Below are positions 17,995 through 29,630 of a DNA stretch of 64,000 nucleotides, piece after piece (positions within the stretch are counted from its first letter, which is position 1; each line of letters begins with the position of its first letter). The notes under the pieces were generated by a model that made no database searches, had not been told where the DNA came from, and was given only the letters and a program-made list of their open reading frames with translations. This stretch comes from Streptomyces sp. NRRL WC-3626 (GTDB taxonomy: Bacteria; Actinomycetota; Actinomycetes; Streptomycetales; Streptomycetaceae), in NCBI RefSeq assembly GCF_000718785.1, contig NZ_JOCA01000001.1, positions 186,001 to 250,000 of the forward strand, read 5' to 3'. The translations under genes were made by a program, and so were the position numbers.

Positions 17995-18848
17995 CCACCG
18001 GGACTTCGCGCCGGGGCCGGCGGGGGAACGTGCTCGGCTCGGCCGGCCTGTACGCGGCCACGAGCGTCGCCGCGTTCCTCTTCCTCGTGCCCTTCTATCT
18101 GATCGTGCGCAACGCGCTGTCCACCGATGCGGAGATCACCGGCGAGGACTGGCAGTTCTTCCCCGGCGACATCCAATGGGGCAACGTCACCGAGCCGTTC
18201 GACGATCCGACGGTCGACTTCGCCCGCTCGCTGTGGAATTCGGCGGTGGTGGGCGTGGCGCACACCGTCGGCACGCTGCTGGTGTGCTCGCTCGCCGGAT
18301 ACGGGCTGGCCCGCATCCCCTACCGGCACGCGAACAAGGTGTTCTACGCCGTGCTGGTGACCCTGATGGTGCCGACGGCCGTCACCTTCGTGCCCAGTTT
18401 CGTGCTGGTCTCCTCGCTGGGCTGGGTGGACAGTTACCGGGGTCTGATCATTCCGGGGCTCTTCAGTGGTTTCACCTGCTTCCTGTTCCGGCAGTACTTC
18501 CTGGGGTTCCCGAGAGAGCTGGAGGAGGCGGCGCGGGTGGACGGGCTCGGATACTGGGGCGCGTACTGGCGGGTCGTCGTGCCGAACTCGCTGAACTTCT
18601 TCGCCGCCATCGCCACGATCACCTTCATCAGCGGCTGGAACTCCTTCCTGTGGCCGCTGGTCATCGGGCAGGACCCGAGCGCCTGGACGGTCCAGGTGGC
18701 CCTCTCCTCGTACATGACCAACCAGACCGTCAACTTCCATCTGATCTTCATGGCCACGGCCATATCCATCCTCCCCCTGGTCTGTGTCTTCCTGTTCCTC
18801 CAGCGCTGGCTGGTGCAGGGCATCGCCCAGACCGGGATCAAGGGCTGA
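17991..18848 (+). CDS. Sugar ABC transporter permease (MalG/UgpE type)
   Basis: 285 residues from the GTG inside GTGA, overlapping the stop of the previous gene; the much longer open frame that reads through from 16941 is not coding upstream of here. Six membrane segments, beginning at about 17-38 (GLYAATSVAAFLFLVPFYLIV). The EAA motif is ELEEAARVDGLGYWGAYWRVVVP, near residue 175. It is the partner permease of the CUT1 importer. Twelve bases later the beta-galactosidase gene begins, with TAGGAGA as its ribosome-binding site. Confidence 0.94.
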   Translation: MTTGTSRRGRRGNVLGSAGLYAATSVAAFLFLVPFYLIVRNALSTDAEITGEDWQFFPGDIQWGNVTEPFDDPTVDFARSLWNSAVVGVAHTVGTLLVCSLAGYGLARIPYRHANKVFYAVLVTLMVPTAVTFVPSFVLVSSLGWVDSYRGLIIPGLFSGFTCFLFRQYFLGFPRELEEAARVDGLGYWGAYWRVVVPNSLNFFAAIATITFISGWNSFLWPLVIGQDPSAWTVQVALSSYMTNQTVNFHLIFMATAISILPLVCVFLFLQRWLVQGIAQTGIKG

Positions 18849-21725
<2,877 letters not shown>

Positions 21726-21838
21726 CCACCCCCGGTGGTCGACGGAAGGACGAACGGTGCGTACCCGGGGCACGGCGGCTCGCCCACACCTGATCGGTAG
21801 GCTGGGGCTTCCTGCTCAGGTCTGCCCCGGAGGCCGTC

Positions 21839-22417
21839 ATTCCCCGCGCCGGACTCACCACCGACCGTCTGGTCGCGGCCGCCGCCGACCTGGCCGACGA
21901 GGCGGGCTACCAGAACGTCACGCTGTCCGCGCTGGCCCGGCGTTTCGGTGTGAAGGACGCGAGCCTGTACGCGCATGTGCGCGGGCTGCGGGATCTGCGC
22001 ACCAGGATGGCGCTGCTCGCGGGCGGGGAGATGATCGACCGGATCGCGGCGGCGGTCGCCGGACGCACCGGCGGGGAGGCGCTGGCCGCGTTCGCCGACG
22101 CCTACCGGGAGTACGCCCTGGCCCACCCGGGCCGGTACGCGGCCACCCGGATCCCGCTGGACCAGTACCTGGTGGCGGACTCCCCCGCGCTGCGCCGCAC
22201 CGCCGAGATCACCTACGGCATGCTCCGTGCCTACGACCTGGAGGAGCCGGACCTCACCGACGCCGTACGCCTGCTGCGCAGCACCTTCCACGGCTTCTGC
22301 GCGCTGGAGGCCCAGGGCGCGTTCGGCGATCCCCGTGAGGTGACGGCATCATGGAACAGGTCGATCGGGGCCCTGCATGTCGCGCTGCTGAACTGGCCCC
22401 GGGAGAAGGCGCGTTGA
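21839..22417 (+). CDS. TetR-type regulator, probable ATT start codon
   Basis: 192 residues if translation begins at the ATT of (M)PRAGLTTDRL. This is the only position that gives the full N-terminal helix-turn-helix (VTLSALARRFGVKDASLYAHV, about 27-47), and CGGAGG lies 5 bases upstream. The frame stays open only to a stop at 21791, with no ATG, GTG or TTG between. The first ordinary start (GTG 21947 or ATG 21950) would delete most of the DNA-binding domain. From memory, relatives begin M(P)RAGLTTDR. The C-terminal domain (WHG-like, DAVRLLRSTFHGFCALEAQGAF) is typical. ATT is very rare as a start codon; a sequencing error or an inactive gene are the alternatives. Target genes are unknown. Confidence 0.75.
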   Translation: MPRAGLTTDRLVAAAADLADEAGYQNVTLSALARRFGVKDASLYAHVRGLRDLRTRMALLAGGEMIDRIAAAVAGRTGGEALAAFADAYREYALAHPGRYAATRIPLDQYLVADSPALRRTAEITYGMLRAYDLEEPDLTDAVRLLRSTFHGFCALEAQGAFGDPREVTASWNRSIGALHVALLNWPREKAR

Positions 22418-22507
22418 CCTTCGGGTAAGTGGGCCGGGTGTGAGACGGCGATAACAGCGGTACGGACGTGGAGTCGGAGCCGGTCAGGCAGGAAGGGGGC
22501 GCGCGTT

Positions 22508-23902
22508 GTGTCCCAGCCACGCCTGAGGCGGCACCCCTTGGGCCCGGGAGGCCCCGACCCGGCGCCTCCCGGTCCGGGAGGCGGCCCCCCGCGTCCCGTG
22601 CGGTTCGTGGGCTGGCTCGGCGGTATCGGCTGCGCGGCCGCCGGGTACGGGGTGTTCCAGTTCCTGTTCCAGGTACTGCCCGACTCGCTGGACGGGGAGG
22701 CGGCGCGGTATCTGATCTCCACGGTGAGCGGCGTCGGCACCGGCCTCGCGGCCTGGCTGGCGGCGGCGCTAGTACGGGCCCGGACGGCCGAGCCCGCCGC
22801 CCCTGCCGTCCCGCCGGGGCCCGTCACCGGCCCGGCGCCGGGTCCGCTGCCCGAGGTCTTCGCCTCCGCCTACGACACCCTGGTCGCGCAGGTGGCGGTG
22901 GTGGACGACCCGGACCGGGGGCGGCTCACGGGCTGGTCGCACTCGCTGGGCGAGAGCGGTCCCGGGCGGCCGACGTCCGTGGGCACGTCGTACGGGCTGC
23001 AGACGCTGCTCGACCTGGGGATGACCGACGGCCGGCTGCGGCCGGGCGAACTCGTGGACACGCTGTGGCGGCTGCGGCTGCCGGACGGTGGCTGGTCGGC
23101 CCGGTCGCAGGGGGCGCAGGCACGCCCGGAGGTGACCGCGCTGGTGCTGGGCGCGCTCGCCCGCGCGGGGGTGTCGCCCGACCGGCTCGCGCAGGAGGTG
23201 GACCGCTGCACGACCGCGTTCACACGTGAACGGGACCGTGCCGGGCGGGAGTCGACGCATGTGGTGACGACGGTGCTGCGCGGGCTGCTGCGCGCGGCGC
23301 CCGGCAGCGACGCCCTGTCGCCGCTGCGTGAGGTCCTCGTCGACGGGGCGATCAGCGACCGGGGCCGGGAGCATCTGCGCTGCTGGGGCTACCGCCTGGA
23401 CCCGCCGTACGGGCCGCCGTCGCCGCTGCACACCGCGCAGGCGGTGGTCGCGCTGGAGCGTGCCGGACGGGTCCTGGGCGAGAACGCGGGGGTACGGGCC
23501 GCCCGGGAGGACGGCGTGCGCTGGCTGTTGTCCTGCCCCGGCGCCGCGCACCATTCCTGCCCGGACCTGGAGAACCTGCGCGAGGAGGTGCGCCGGCCCC
23601 GCCCGGACGACCCCGCCCACCACGAGGTCCTGAACGTACGGCACTTCACCGCGACCTGGATCCTGCGGGCCCTGCTCTCCCGGGGCGCGCTGGAGGTCGC
23701 CCGCCAGGACGGCCTCGAGGGGACGTGGCGGGAGCTGGCGGACGGGGCCGCCGCGGCGGTGCGGGCGGGGCAGCGGGACGGCATCTGGACCTGGGGCCGG
23801 GGCGACAGCACCGAGCTGCGGCACCCGATGTGGATGACGTACCAGGGTCTGTCGGCGCTGCGGGCACACGCCCTGTGGAGCTACCGGCCGAACGACCGTT
23901 GA
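22508..23902 (+). CDS. Membrane protein with terpene-cyclase-like (alpha/alpha-toroid) domain
   Basis: 464 residues from a GTG with GGAAGGGGGC upstream. After a Pro/Gly-rich leader (1-33), two membrane segments lie at about 38-60 (GWLGGIGCAAAGYGVFQFLF) and 73-94. The large remainder, about 120-460, has repeated helix pairs like those of squalene-hopene cyclases and prenyltransferases: WRLRLPDGGWSAR is QW-like, PSPLHTAQAVVALERAG and HPMWMTYQGLSALRAHAL are toroid helices. I see no DXDD or DDXXD motif, so cyclase activity is doubtful. Nine bases later, on the same strand, is a cupin-fold gene, so the two may work together. I do not recognise the function. Confidence 0.7.
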   Translation: MSQPRLRRHPLGPGGPDPAPPGPGGGPPRPVRFVGWLGGIGCAAAGYGVFQFLFQVLPDSLDGEAARYLISTVSGVGTGLAAWLAAALVRARTAEPAAPAVPPGPVTGPAPGPLPEVFASAYDTLVAQVAVVDDPDRGRLTGWSHSLGESGPGRPTSVGTSYGLQTLLDLGMTDGRLRPGELVDTLWRLRLPDGGWSARSQGAQARPEVTALVLGALARAGVSPDRLAQEVDRCTTAFTRERDRAGRESTHVVTTVLRGLLRAAPGSDALSPLREVLVDGAISDRGREHLRCWGYRLDPPYGPPSPLHTAQAVVALERAGRVLGENAGVRAAREDGVRWLLSCPGAAHHSCPDLENLREEVRRPRPDDPAHHEVLNVRHFTATWILRALLSRGALEVARQDGLEGTWRELADGAAAAVRAGQRDGIWTWGRGDSTELRHPMWMTYQGLSALRAHALWSYRPNDR

Positions 23903-23911
23903 ATCGAAGGG

Positions 23912-24646
23912 GTGGAGTGCGTGGGGGGACGGCACGTGGCGGCGGCGCGGCGGTTACTGACGCGGACGCTGGACGGTGGGCTGCCGGAACGGGAGCAGGT
24001 GTCCGCGGCGGGCGCGGTGGTCGCCGAACTGGGTTCGCCCGAGCGGCTGTCGGAGCTCGTCGGTGAACTGGTCCGCGGGGAGGGCGATCCGAAGGGCTGT
24101 GCCCGGCTGTCGTACCGGCACGTGCTGGGCTTCGACAAGCTGTTGCTGATCGACGCCGGTCCGCGGCACATGCTGCGCGTGCATCTGTGGCACGCGGGCG
24201 CGGGCGGTACCGGCCGGGAGGACATCCACAACCACCGCTCGGCGCTGGCCTCGCACATCGTACGGGGGCGGCTGTGCATGGAGTTGTACGAGACGGGCGG
24301 CGGTGACGGTTTCGAGGCCGAGCGGTACGAGGAGTCCCTGGCGGACGGGTCCGCGGACTGGCTGCTGACCCCGGCGGGTCCGGCGCGGCTGCGGCTGGCG
24401 CACACCGGCCGTTATGCGGCGGGGAGCACGTACGCCCTGCCGGCGCACACCCTGCATCGCGCGTGGTGCGACACTCCGGTGCCGACGGTGACCCTGTTCC
24501 TGGAGACGGGGGCCGAGCGGCGGCGGCACACCGATGTGTTCACCGCGGCGGGCCCGCACGCGGGCGCGGTGCCGAAGCAGCCGCTGGACGTGCCCGGCTA
24601 TCTGACCGCGCTGAACGGTCTGGCGGAGCTGCTCAGGAGTCCGTGA
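23912..24646 (+). CDS. Cupin-fold protein of unknown function
   Basis: 244 residues from the GTG at 23912 (GAAGGG just upstream); another GTG nine bases on (23921) is possible. A central cupin-like block has EDIHNHRSALASHIVRGRL and later YALPAHTLHRAWCDTPVPTVTLFLETG, which fits metal-binding histidines of motifs 1 and 2, as in cysteine dioxygenase-like proteins. HVLGFDKLLLIDAGPRHMLRVHLWHAG comes just before. Substrate and reaction are unknown. It follows the toroid membrane protein by 9 bases, and its last 14 bases overlap the end of the convergent NUDIX gene. Confidence 0.7.
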   Translation: MECVGGRHVAAARRLLTRTLDGGLPEREQVSAAGAVVAELGSPERLSELVGELVRGEGDPKGCARLSYRHVLGFDKLLLIDAGPRHMLRVHLWHAGAGGTGREDIHNHRSALASHIVRGRLCMELYETGGGDGFEAERYEESLADGSADWLLTPAGPARLRLAHTGRYAAGSTYALPAHTLHRAWCDTPVPTVTLFLETGAERRRHTDVFTAAGPHAGAVPKQPLDVPGYLTALNGLAELLRSP

Positions 24647-25058
24647 GGGCCTGGCGTACGACGTCGAGGTTGTAGGCGTCGATGTCGACGCCGGTCAGCT
24701 CGGAGGGATACAGCCAGGCGTGGGTCTGGTCGGGGAGGGGGAGGGTGACGCGGTCGGTGAGCGGGCGGACCAGGAAGTTGTCCTGCCAGTTCTTCGTCTC
24801 CTGGCCGCGGTAGTCGCTGACGAAGGAGGACTCGCCGACCTTGCGGACGATCTCGCCGAGCAGGCCGGTCTCCTCCTTCAGCTCGCGCAGGGCGCCGTCC
24901 CGGGGGTCCTCGCCGGGTTCCAGCTTGCCGCAGGGGACGCCCCAGACCCGGGGGAGGAACTTCTCGGTCCCGCTGCGGCGGACCAGGAGGATGCGGCCCT
25001 TGTCGTCCCTCACGACGGCGGCGGCCAGCCGTTTCTCACCGGGGGGCTCCATGTCCAT
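24633..25058 (-). CDS. NUDIX hydrolase
   Basis: 141 residues from MDMEPPGEKR, with GAGGAACC upstream; the open frame extends 23 codons further without coding character. The NUDIX box, GX5EX7REUXEEXGU, is complete in GKLEPGEDPRDGALRELKEETG. It would hydrolyse a nucleoside diphosphate linked to another group; the substrate cannot be told from the sequence. PGEKRLAAAVVRDDKGRILLVRRSG is a typical opening strand. Its 3' end overlaps the cupin gene by 14 bases on the other strand. Confidence 0.9.
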   Translation of the reverse strand: MDMEPPGEKRLAAAVVRDDKGRILLVRRSGTEKFLPRVWGVPCGKLEPGEDPRDGALRELKEETGLLGEIVRKVGESSFVSDYRGQETKNWQDNFLVRPLTDRVTLPLPDQTHAWLYPSELTGVDIDAYNLDVVRQALTDS

Positions 25059-25135
25059 GGTTCCTCGGTTCCTCGCCGGAGATGAGTCCAAAGGGTCTGA
25101 TACCCGCGAAAAGGCCGACTGTACCAAGCTTTTTT

Positions 25136-25210
25136 CGCCCCCGCCGCCCCTGCCCGTCCCGACCTGGGGCTCCGCCCCAGACCCCGCTCCTCAAACGCCG
25201 GAGGGGCTGA
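25136..25210. repeat. Interspersed GC-rich repeat, copy 1
   Basis: 75 bases shared with 56142-56216 at roughly 90 percent or more identity, with one small gap on each side. It contains the hairpins GGGGCTCCGCCCC and CTCCTCAAACGCCGGAGG. I know this sequence as a common intergenic element of Streptomyces chromosomes; it sits here upstream of the NUDIX gene and downstream of the GH43 operon, where it may end transcription. Confidence 0.8.
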
Positions 25211-25341
25211 ACGCAGCCCCCGGGGACGTGGCGTCACAGGCGCAGGCCTGGGACGCCCCGGTTCCGGACGGGGCGCCCCAGGGGTTCATCCCACCCCGAG
25301 TGTGCCATCGAGCACCAGATGCCGGGGCACCTTGTTTGATC

Positions 25342-26751
25342 TCATGTCCCGCGAGTCCACTGCTGGTTGGTGCCTCCGGTGCAGGTGTACGTGATGATCG
25401 CGGCGGAGTTGGCCGTGGATGCCCCGTTCACGTCGAGGCACTCCCCGGTGGCGCGGGACCTCACGTTCACGTACGAGCCCGTCGTGGTGAGCGACCACTG
25501 CTGGCTCGTCGCGGAGGTGTCGCAGTTCTCCTGTGTGACGGTGCTCGCGTTCTCCCGCACGCACAAGCTGCTGCCCCGGACCATGAGTTGGTAGTAACCA
25601 CTTCCGACGGACTTGAACCAGAATTTCTGATTCCCGCCGCCGTTGCAGTCGTACTGCTTGATCTGCGCGCCCGCCCACAGCGACTGACCGGTCACGTCGG
25701 CGCACCTGCCGCTGTGCCGGGCGATCAGTGTGTTGTACGGGGCGGACGTACCGCCGGCCGTCCCGGCGGCCGTGTCGATGGTCAGCTCCGGGGACCAGGA
25801 CATGGACAGGGACGTCGACGACGGGAAGGTCAGCGGCAGCCATACGTACCGGGAGTCGTTGACGGTCCCGCCGAAGGAGTTGCCCCAGCGGTCGCCGAGA
25901 TACAGGTACGCGGTGCCCGACGTGCCCTGCACCGGCAGCACGTACGCGGTCTGCGAGCCGTAGGCGGTGGAGTCGCCGACGTTGCTCATCGCCGACCAGG
26001 GGCCCGAGAGGCTGGTGGCGGTGGCGTACTGCTGCTGGTTGGGGCTCCAGCCGGTGGCACCCGACGTCAGCATGAAGTAGACGCCGTTGCGCTTGAACAG
26101 GGCCGGGGCCTCGCGGTGACCGCCGGGCCAGGGGTTGGCGACGAGGCTCGCGATGCCGGTGTAGTCGGCGGTGAGCCGGTAGATGTGCAGGTCGTAGTTC
26201 TCGCGGGCGGCGGAGACCATGTAGCCGGCGCCGTCGGTGTCCGTGAACACGGTGATGTCGCGGGACATGTGCTGTCCCAGCGGCCGGAAGCTGCCCCGCC
26301 AGGTGTAGTTCCCGTCCACGGTGTCGGAGACGGCCACGGCGGCGCGGGCCTCGCCGTAGTCGCTGCCGTTCTCCTTGTGCATCCACATCACGAACTGGCC
26401 GGTGGACGCGTTGTACATGACCTTGGGCCGTTCGATGTTGGCGGTGGCGAGTTCGGAGTGGCTGTTCTCGGTGAGGACGTGGTTGCGGAACTCCCAGTTC
26501 TTCAGGTCGGTGGAACGGTAGGCGTCGACGTAGCGGAAGGTGTTGTCGGCGTTGCGGTGCTCGCCGAACCAGTAGTAGTAGGCGCCGACTTTGAGGACAC
26601 CGCCCCCGTGGGCGTGTACGGGACCGCCCGAACCGTCCGTGAACTGGACGCCGTTGGCGACGGTCTGCGGGGCGGCCTGGGCGGGCGCGGTGACCAGGGC
26701 GCCGGCGAGCGCGAGACAGAGGGTGAGCAGTAACGCGTAGGCCCGTCTCAT
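25342..26751 (-). CDS. GH43 (exo-beta-1,3-galactanase type) with C-terminal CBM13
   Basis: 469 residues. A Sec signal peptide covers 1-26 (LLLTLCLALAGALVTAPAQAA). The catalytic five-bladed propeller, about 30-325, has YYYWFGEHRNADNTF and IERPKVMYN, which fit GH43 subfamily 24. From family knowledge this subfamily holds exo-beta-1,3-galactanases of arabinogalactan side. Residues 335-469 are a ricin-type CBM13 with three QxW repeats (GNQKFWF, SQQWSL, NQQWTRG), which bind galactose-like residues. It would be secreted and release galactose or branched oligosaccharides from type II arabinogalactan. One base separates its ATG from the stop of the GH43_26-like gene, so they are one operon. Confidence 0.88.
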   Translation of the reverse strand: MRRAYALLLTLCLALAGALVTAPAQAAPQTVANGVQFTDGSGGPVHAHGGGVLKVGAYYYWFGEHRNADNTFRYVDAYRSTDLKNWEFRNHVLTENSHSELATANIERPKVMYNASTGQFVMWMHKENGSDYGEARAAVAVSDTVDGNYTWRGSFRPLGQHMSRDITVFTDTDGAGYMVSAARENYDLHIYRLTADYTGIASLVANPWPGGHREAPALFKRNGVYFMLTSGATGWSPNQQQYATATSLSGPWSAMSNVGDSTAYGSQTAYVLPVQGTSGTAYLYLGDRWGNSFGGTVNDSRYVWLPLTFPSSTSLSMSWSPELTIDTAAGTAGGTSAPYNTLIARHSGRCADVTGQSLWAGAQIKQYDCNGGGNQKFWFKSVGSGYYQLMVRGSSLCVRENASTVTQENCDTSATSQQWSLTTTGSYVNVRSRATGECLDVNGASTANSAAIITYTCTGGTNQQWTRGT

Positions 26752-26752
26752 G

Positions 26753-27787
26753 TCACGCCCCCTCGGTGTCGGCCACGGGGACCCCGAAGTCGGGGGTGCC
26801 GTCCGCTTTCCAGCCCAGCTTCTGGACGCGGGTGTGCCGGTTGGGATCGTGCAGCGGGTCGCCGGTGATCTCCTTGTACTGGCGGGCGTGGTAGACGAGC
26901 ACGTCGGTACGGCCGTCCTCGGCGACGGTGAAGCAGTTGTGGCCGGGGCCGTACTGCCGGGTGGTGTCGTTGCTGGTGAAGACGGGGACGGGCGACTTGG
27001 CCCAGCTCGCCGGGTCCGTCAGATCGCTGTCCTCGTCGGCGGTCAGCAGGCCCACACAGTAGTTGGCGTCGGTGGCGCCGGCCGAGTAGGTCATGAACAG
27101 CCGTCCGTTGCGGTGCAGGACGTAGGGCCCCTCGTTGACGGCGAAGCCGATGCGTTCCCAGGCGTACTCCGGTGTGGAGAGCCGTATCTGAGGGCCGGTC
27201 AGGGTCCAGGGGTTCGCCATCGCGGAGAGCCAGATGGCGGTGTTGTTGTCCAGCCCGGGTTCGTGCTGGGCCCAGGCGAGGTAGCGCCTTCCGCGGTGCG
27301 CGAAGGTGGTGGCGTCGAGGGAGAAGGTCTCCCAGGCGGTCCTGATCTGGCCCTTCTCGACCCAAGCGCCCGTGAACGGGTCGGCGTTGGCGTTCTCCAG
27401 CACCCAGATCCGGATCGCCCACACGTCCTCGGCGGGCGCGGCGGCGAAGTAGATGTACCACTTGCCGCCGACGCGGTGCATCTCGGGCGCCCAGATGTGG
27501 GCGCCCATGTTCCCGGCCGGGTGCGCCCGCCAGATCACGGTCTCGGCGGCCCGCCCCAGCCCGCCGAGCGTCCGGGACCGGCGCAGAATGATCCGGTCGT
27601 ACTCGGGGGCTGTGGCGGTGAAGTAGTAGAACCCGTCGGTGTGCCGCGCGATATGCGGATCGGCGCGGTTGGGCACCAGCGGATTCCGGTAACTCTCCGC
27701 CTTCGCCCGGGCGACAGCAGGCGTGACAGCGGCGAGGGCCCCTTTCAGCAGAACTCTGCGCGCAGAAACCGATTCGAAGCGACTCAT
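26753..27787 (-). CDS. GH43 (subfamily 26-like) alpha-L-arabinofuranosidase, Tat-type signal
   Basis: 344 residues from MSRFESVSAR, with the ATG followed by a twin-arginine sequence SARRVLLKGALAAV. The propeller begins with YRNPLVPNRADPHIARHTDG, where Asp43 matches the general base of GH43. PEYDRIILRRS, GAHIWAPEMHRVGGKWYIYF and VNEGPYVL are characteristic of exo-1,5-alpha-L-arabinofuranosidases such as those described from S. avermitilis. Unlike that enzyme it lacks a CBM42. It is the first gene of the GH43 operon. Together with the galactanase it suits removal of arabinose from arabinogalactan. An inverted-repeat operator lies upstream. Confidence 0.88.
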   Translation of the reverse strand: MSRFESVSARRVLLKGALAAVTPAVARAKAESYRNPLVPNRADPHIARHTDGFYYFTATAPEYDRIILRRSRTLGGLGRAAETVIWRAHPAGNMGAHIWAPEMHRVGGKWYIYFAAAPAEDVWAIRIWVLENANADPFTGAWVEKGQIRTAWETFSLDATTFAHRGRRYLAWAQHEPGLDNNTAIWLSAMANPWTLTGPQIRLSTPEYAWERIGFAVNEGPYVLHRNGRLFMTYSAGATDANYCVGLLTADEDSDLTDPASWAKSPVPVFTSNDTTRQYGPGHNCFTVAEDGRTDVLVYHARQYKEITGDPLHDPNRHTRVQKLGWKADGTPDFGVPVADTEGA

Positions 27788-27819
27788 ACGGACTGCCTCT
27801 CGTGGGGGGACAACAATCC

Positions 27820-27837
27820 CGTTCGCTATACCGAACG
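27820..27837. promoter_or_regulatory. CGTTCG-N6-CGAACG operator candidate upstream of the GH43 operon
   Basis: CGTTCG-CTATAC-CGAACG is a perfect 6-6-6 dyad centred about 40 bases upstream of the first GH43 start. The same arms and spacing occur at 15611-15628 before the ABC-lacZ operon, so one regulator could join both. Confidence 0.6.
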
Positions 27838-27926
27838 ACATCTGAAACCACGAACGCCGCCAAGGTAAAGGCGACCCCACAAGAGGTCAACGGCCCCGCC
27901 ACAACTGCGGGCAACCGCACCGCCCC

Positions 27927-29630
27927 CTACACGCGCCGCACCACCACCGTCGCCGACCGAGGCACCTCCCCCGCCCCCGGCCACCCGCTGGACCGTTCCG
28001 CCGCCCCCCACCGCACCGTCCGCTCCCCCGGATGCTGCACATTGACGAACAACGCCCGGCCATCCGGCGTCGCATCCACCCCCGTGACCTCCGCCCCCCG
28101 TGGCGCGGTGAGGAACCGCCGCACCACGCGACTCCCGACATCCGCCGCCAGCAACGCGTTGTTGCCGGCCGCCCGGTACACCTCGCCCGGCCCGTTCACC
28201 GCGGCCCCCGACACCCCCGTGGAGATCCACAACGTCCCCCGCGCGTCGAACCAGAGCCCCTTGGGCGCGGCGAAAACCCCCTCACCGCCACCCCGCAGGT
28301 CCCCGCCCGCCAGGAACAACTCCCACCGCAGCCCGTCCCCACCCGTCTCCCGCCACCGCACCACGCACCCGTACGGATCCGCCGCGCCCACCCGCGGCAC
28401 GGCCCCCCGCACTCCCGCGTCCGAACACCGCCCCGTCCCGTTCCCACCCGCGAGCGCGAGGTACGCATGACCGTCGACCGGGCTCACGGCCACCCGCTCC
28501 GGCCGGTTCAACGCGGTGGCCCCCACCGCGTCCGCCGCGAGCCGCGCCCGTACGAGCACGTCCCCCTGATCGGCCCACCCGCCCGCACGGGTCAGCGGCC
28601 CCTCCCCGTACCGCAGCGGCAGCCAACGCCCCCTGCCGTCCGCCCGCAACCGCGCCACGTACAGCGTCCCGTCGTCCAACGACGCGCCCGCGCTCACGAA
28701 CTTGTACAGGTACCCCCCGTCCACGGCATCGGTGCTGTGGACGACGACCCGTCCCCCGCTCTCGCTCACCGTCGCGCTCCCGTGCGAGAACCGCCCGAGC
28801 GCGGTCCGCTTCACCGGCACTGAGGACGGATCGCGCGGATCGAACTCGACGACCCACCCGAACTGCCGGGCGTGCGCCCCGTCCCGGGCCAGGTCGAAGC
28901 GCGGGTCGGCACCGTGCCACGGATGGCCGAACCCGCCGGCCGACAGCCCGTAGCGCACGTCCTCCTCGGTACGCCGCCACCTCACCTCGTCCGTGCCGAA
29001 GCAGGCCTGGTAGTCCTCCTCCGCGGCCAGACACGTCCCCCACGGCGTGACGGTGACCCCGCTGACGGCCACCACACCGCGCGACGGCCCGTCGGCCGCG
29101 AACGGCCCGGAGAACCGCGTCGGCGTTTCCGCGGTGATCCGGCGGCCCGCCGCCGACCCCGCGGTCCGCCACGCCCCGCCGTCCTCCCGCACCCCGACCA
29201 CGGTGAGCCCGTGCGCGGCCATCGCCGTACGGGGGTCGTCGCCCAGCAGCGCGGGATCGGCGCCCTCGTGGCCGATGACGAGCAGCCCGCGTCCGCTCCC
29301 GCCCGACGCGACGTACCGCACACCGTGATGGTGGCTGCCCACCTGCCGCGCCTGTGCGACGGCGCCGTCCGCGCGGGACGTACGGATCCGCTCCCCCCAC
29401 GGAGCGACGACGTCCGCACGGAACCCGGCGGGGACGGTGACGGCGTCCGCCTCACTGGCCGCCACGGGTTCGAACTCCCCGAAGCCCCCGGCGGCCGCCC
29501 GCCCCGCGGAGGAGCCCTCCGTCGCCGCTACGGCGGGCGCTCCGACCGCCATCAGCCCGGCGGCCGCCAGCGCGCCGTACGCGACCACGCCCCGCCGCGA
29601 CGGGCCCGTTCCCGACGTTTCGTCCCCCAT
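27927..29630 (-). CDS. PhoX-like (DUF839) phosphatase with Tat signal
   Basis: 567 residues from MGDETSGTGP. The signal is of Tat type: SRRGVVAYGALAAAGLMAVGAPAVAA. The rest is a beta-propeller like that of PhoX, with GRFSHGSATV, GLWFDARGTLWISTGVSG and the near-terminal TGVDATPDGRALFVNVQHPG, which is a hallmark of the family. Family members cut phosphate from phosphomonoesters with Ca/Fe cofactors outside the cell, but many DUF839 proteins are not proven phosphatases. The ATG overlaps the stop of the double-amidase gene (TGATG), so translation is coupled; both may act on the cell envelope. Confidence 0.83.
   Translation of the reverse strand: MGDETSGTGPSRRGVVAYGALAAAGLMAVGAPAVAATEGSSAGRAAAGGFGEFEPVAASEADAVTVPAGFRADVVAPWGERIRTSRADGAVAQARQVGSHHHGVRYVASGGSGRGLLVIGHEGADPALLGDDPRTAMAAHGLTVVGVREDGGAWRTAGSAAGRRITAETPTRFSGPFAADGPSRGVVAVSGVTVTPWGTCLAAEEDYQACFGTDEVRWRRTEEDVRYGLSAGGFGHPWHGADPRFDLARDGAHARQFGWVVEFDPRDPSSVPVKRTALGRFSHGSATVSESGGRVVVHSTDAVDGGYLYKFVSAGASLDDGTLYVARLRADGRGRWLPLRYGEGPLTRAGGWADQGDVLVRARLAADAVGATALNRPERVAVSPVDGHAYLALAGGNGTGRCSDAGVRGAVPRVGAADPYGCVVRWRETGGDGLRWELFLAGGDLRGGGEGVFAAPKGLWFDARGTLWISTGVSGAAVNGPGEVYRAAGNNALLAADVGSRVVRRFLTAPRGAEVTGVDATPDGRALFVNVQHPGERTVRWGAAERSSGWPGAGEVPRSATVVVRRV

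Noticed and set aside
22508..23902. Functional terpene cyclase
   Set aside because: The toroid-like repeats are present, but no DXDD or DDXXD motif, and two membrane helices precede the domain.
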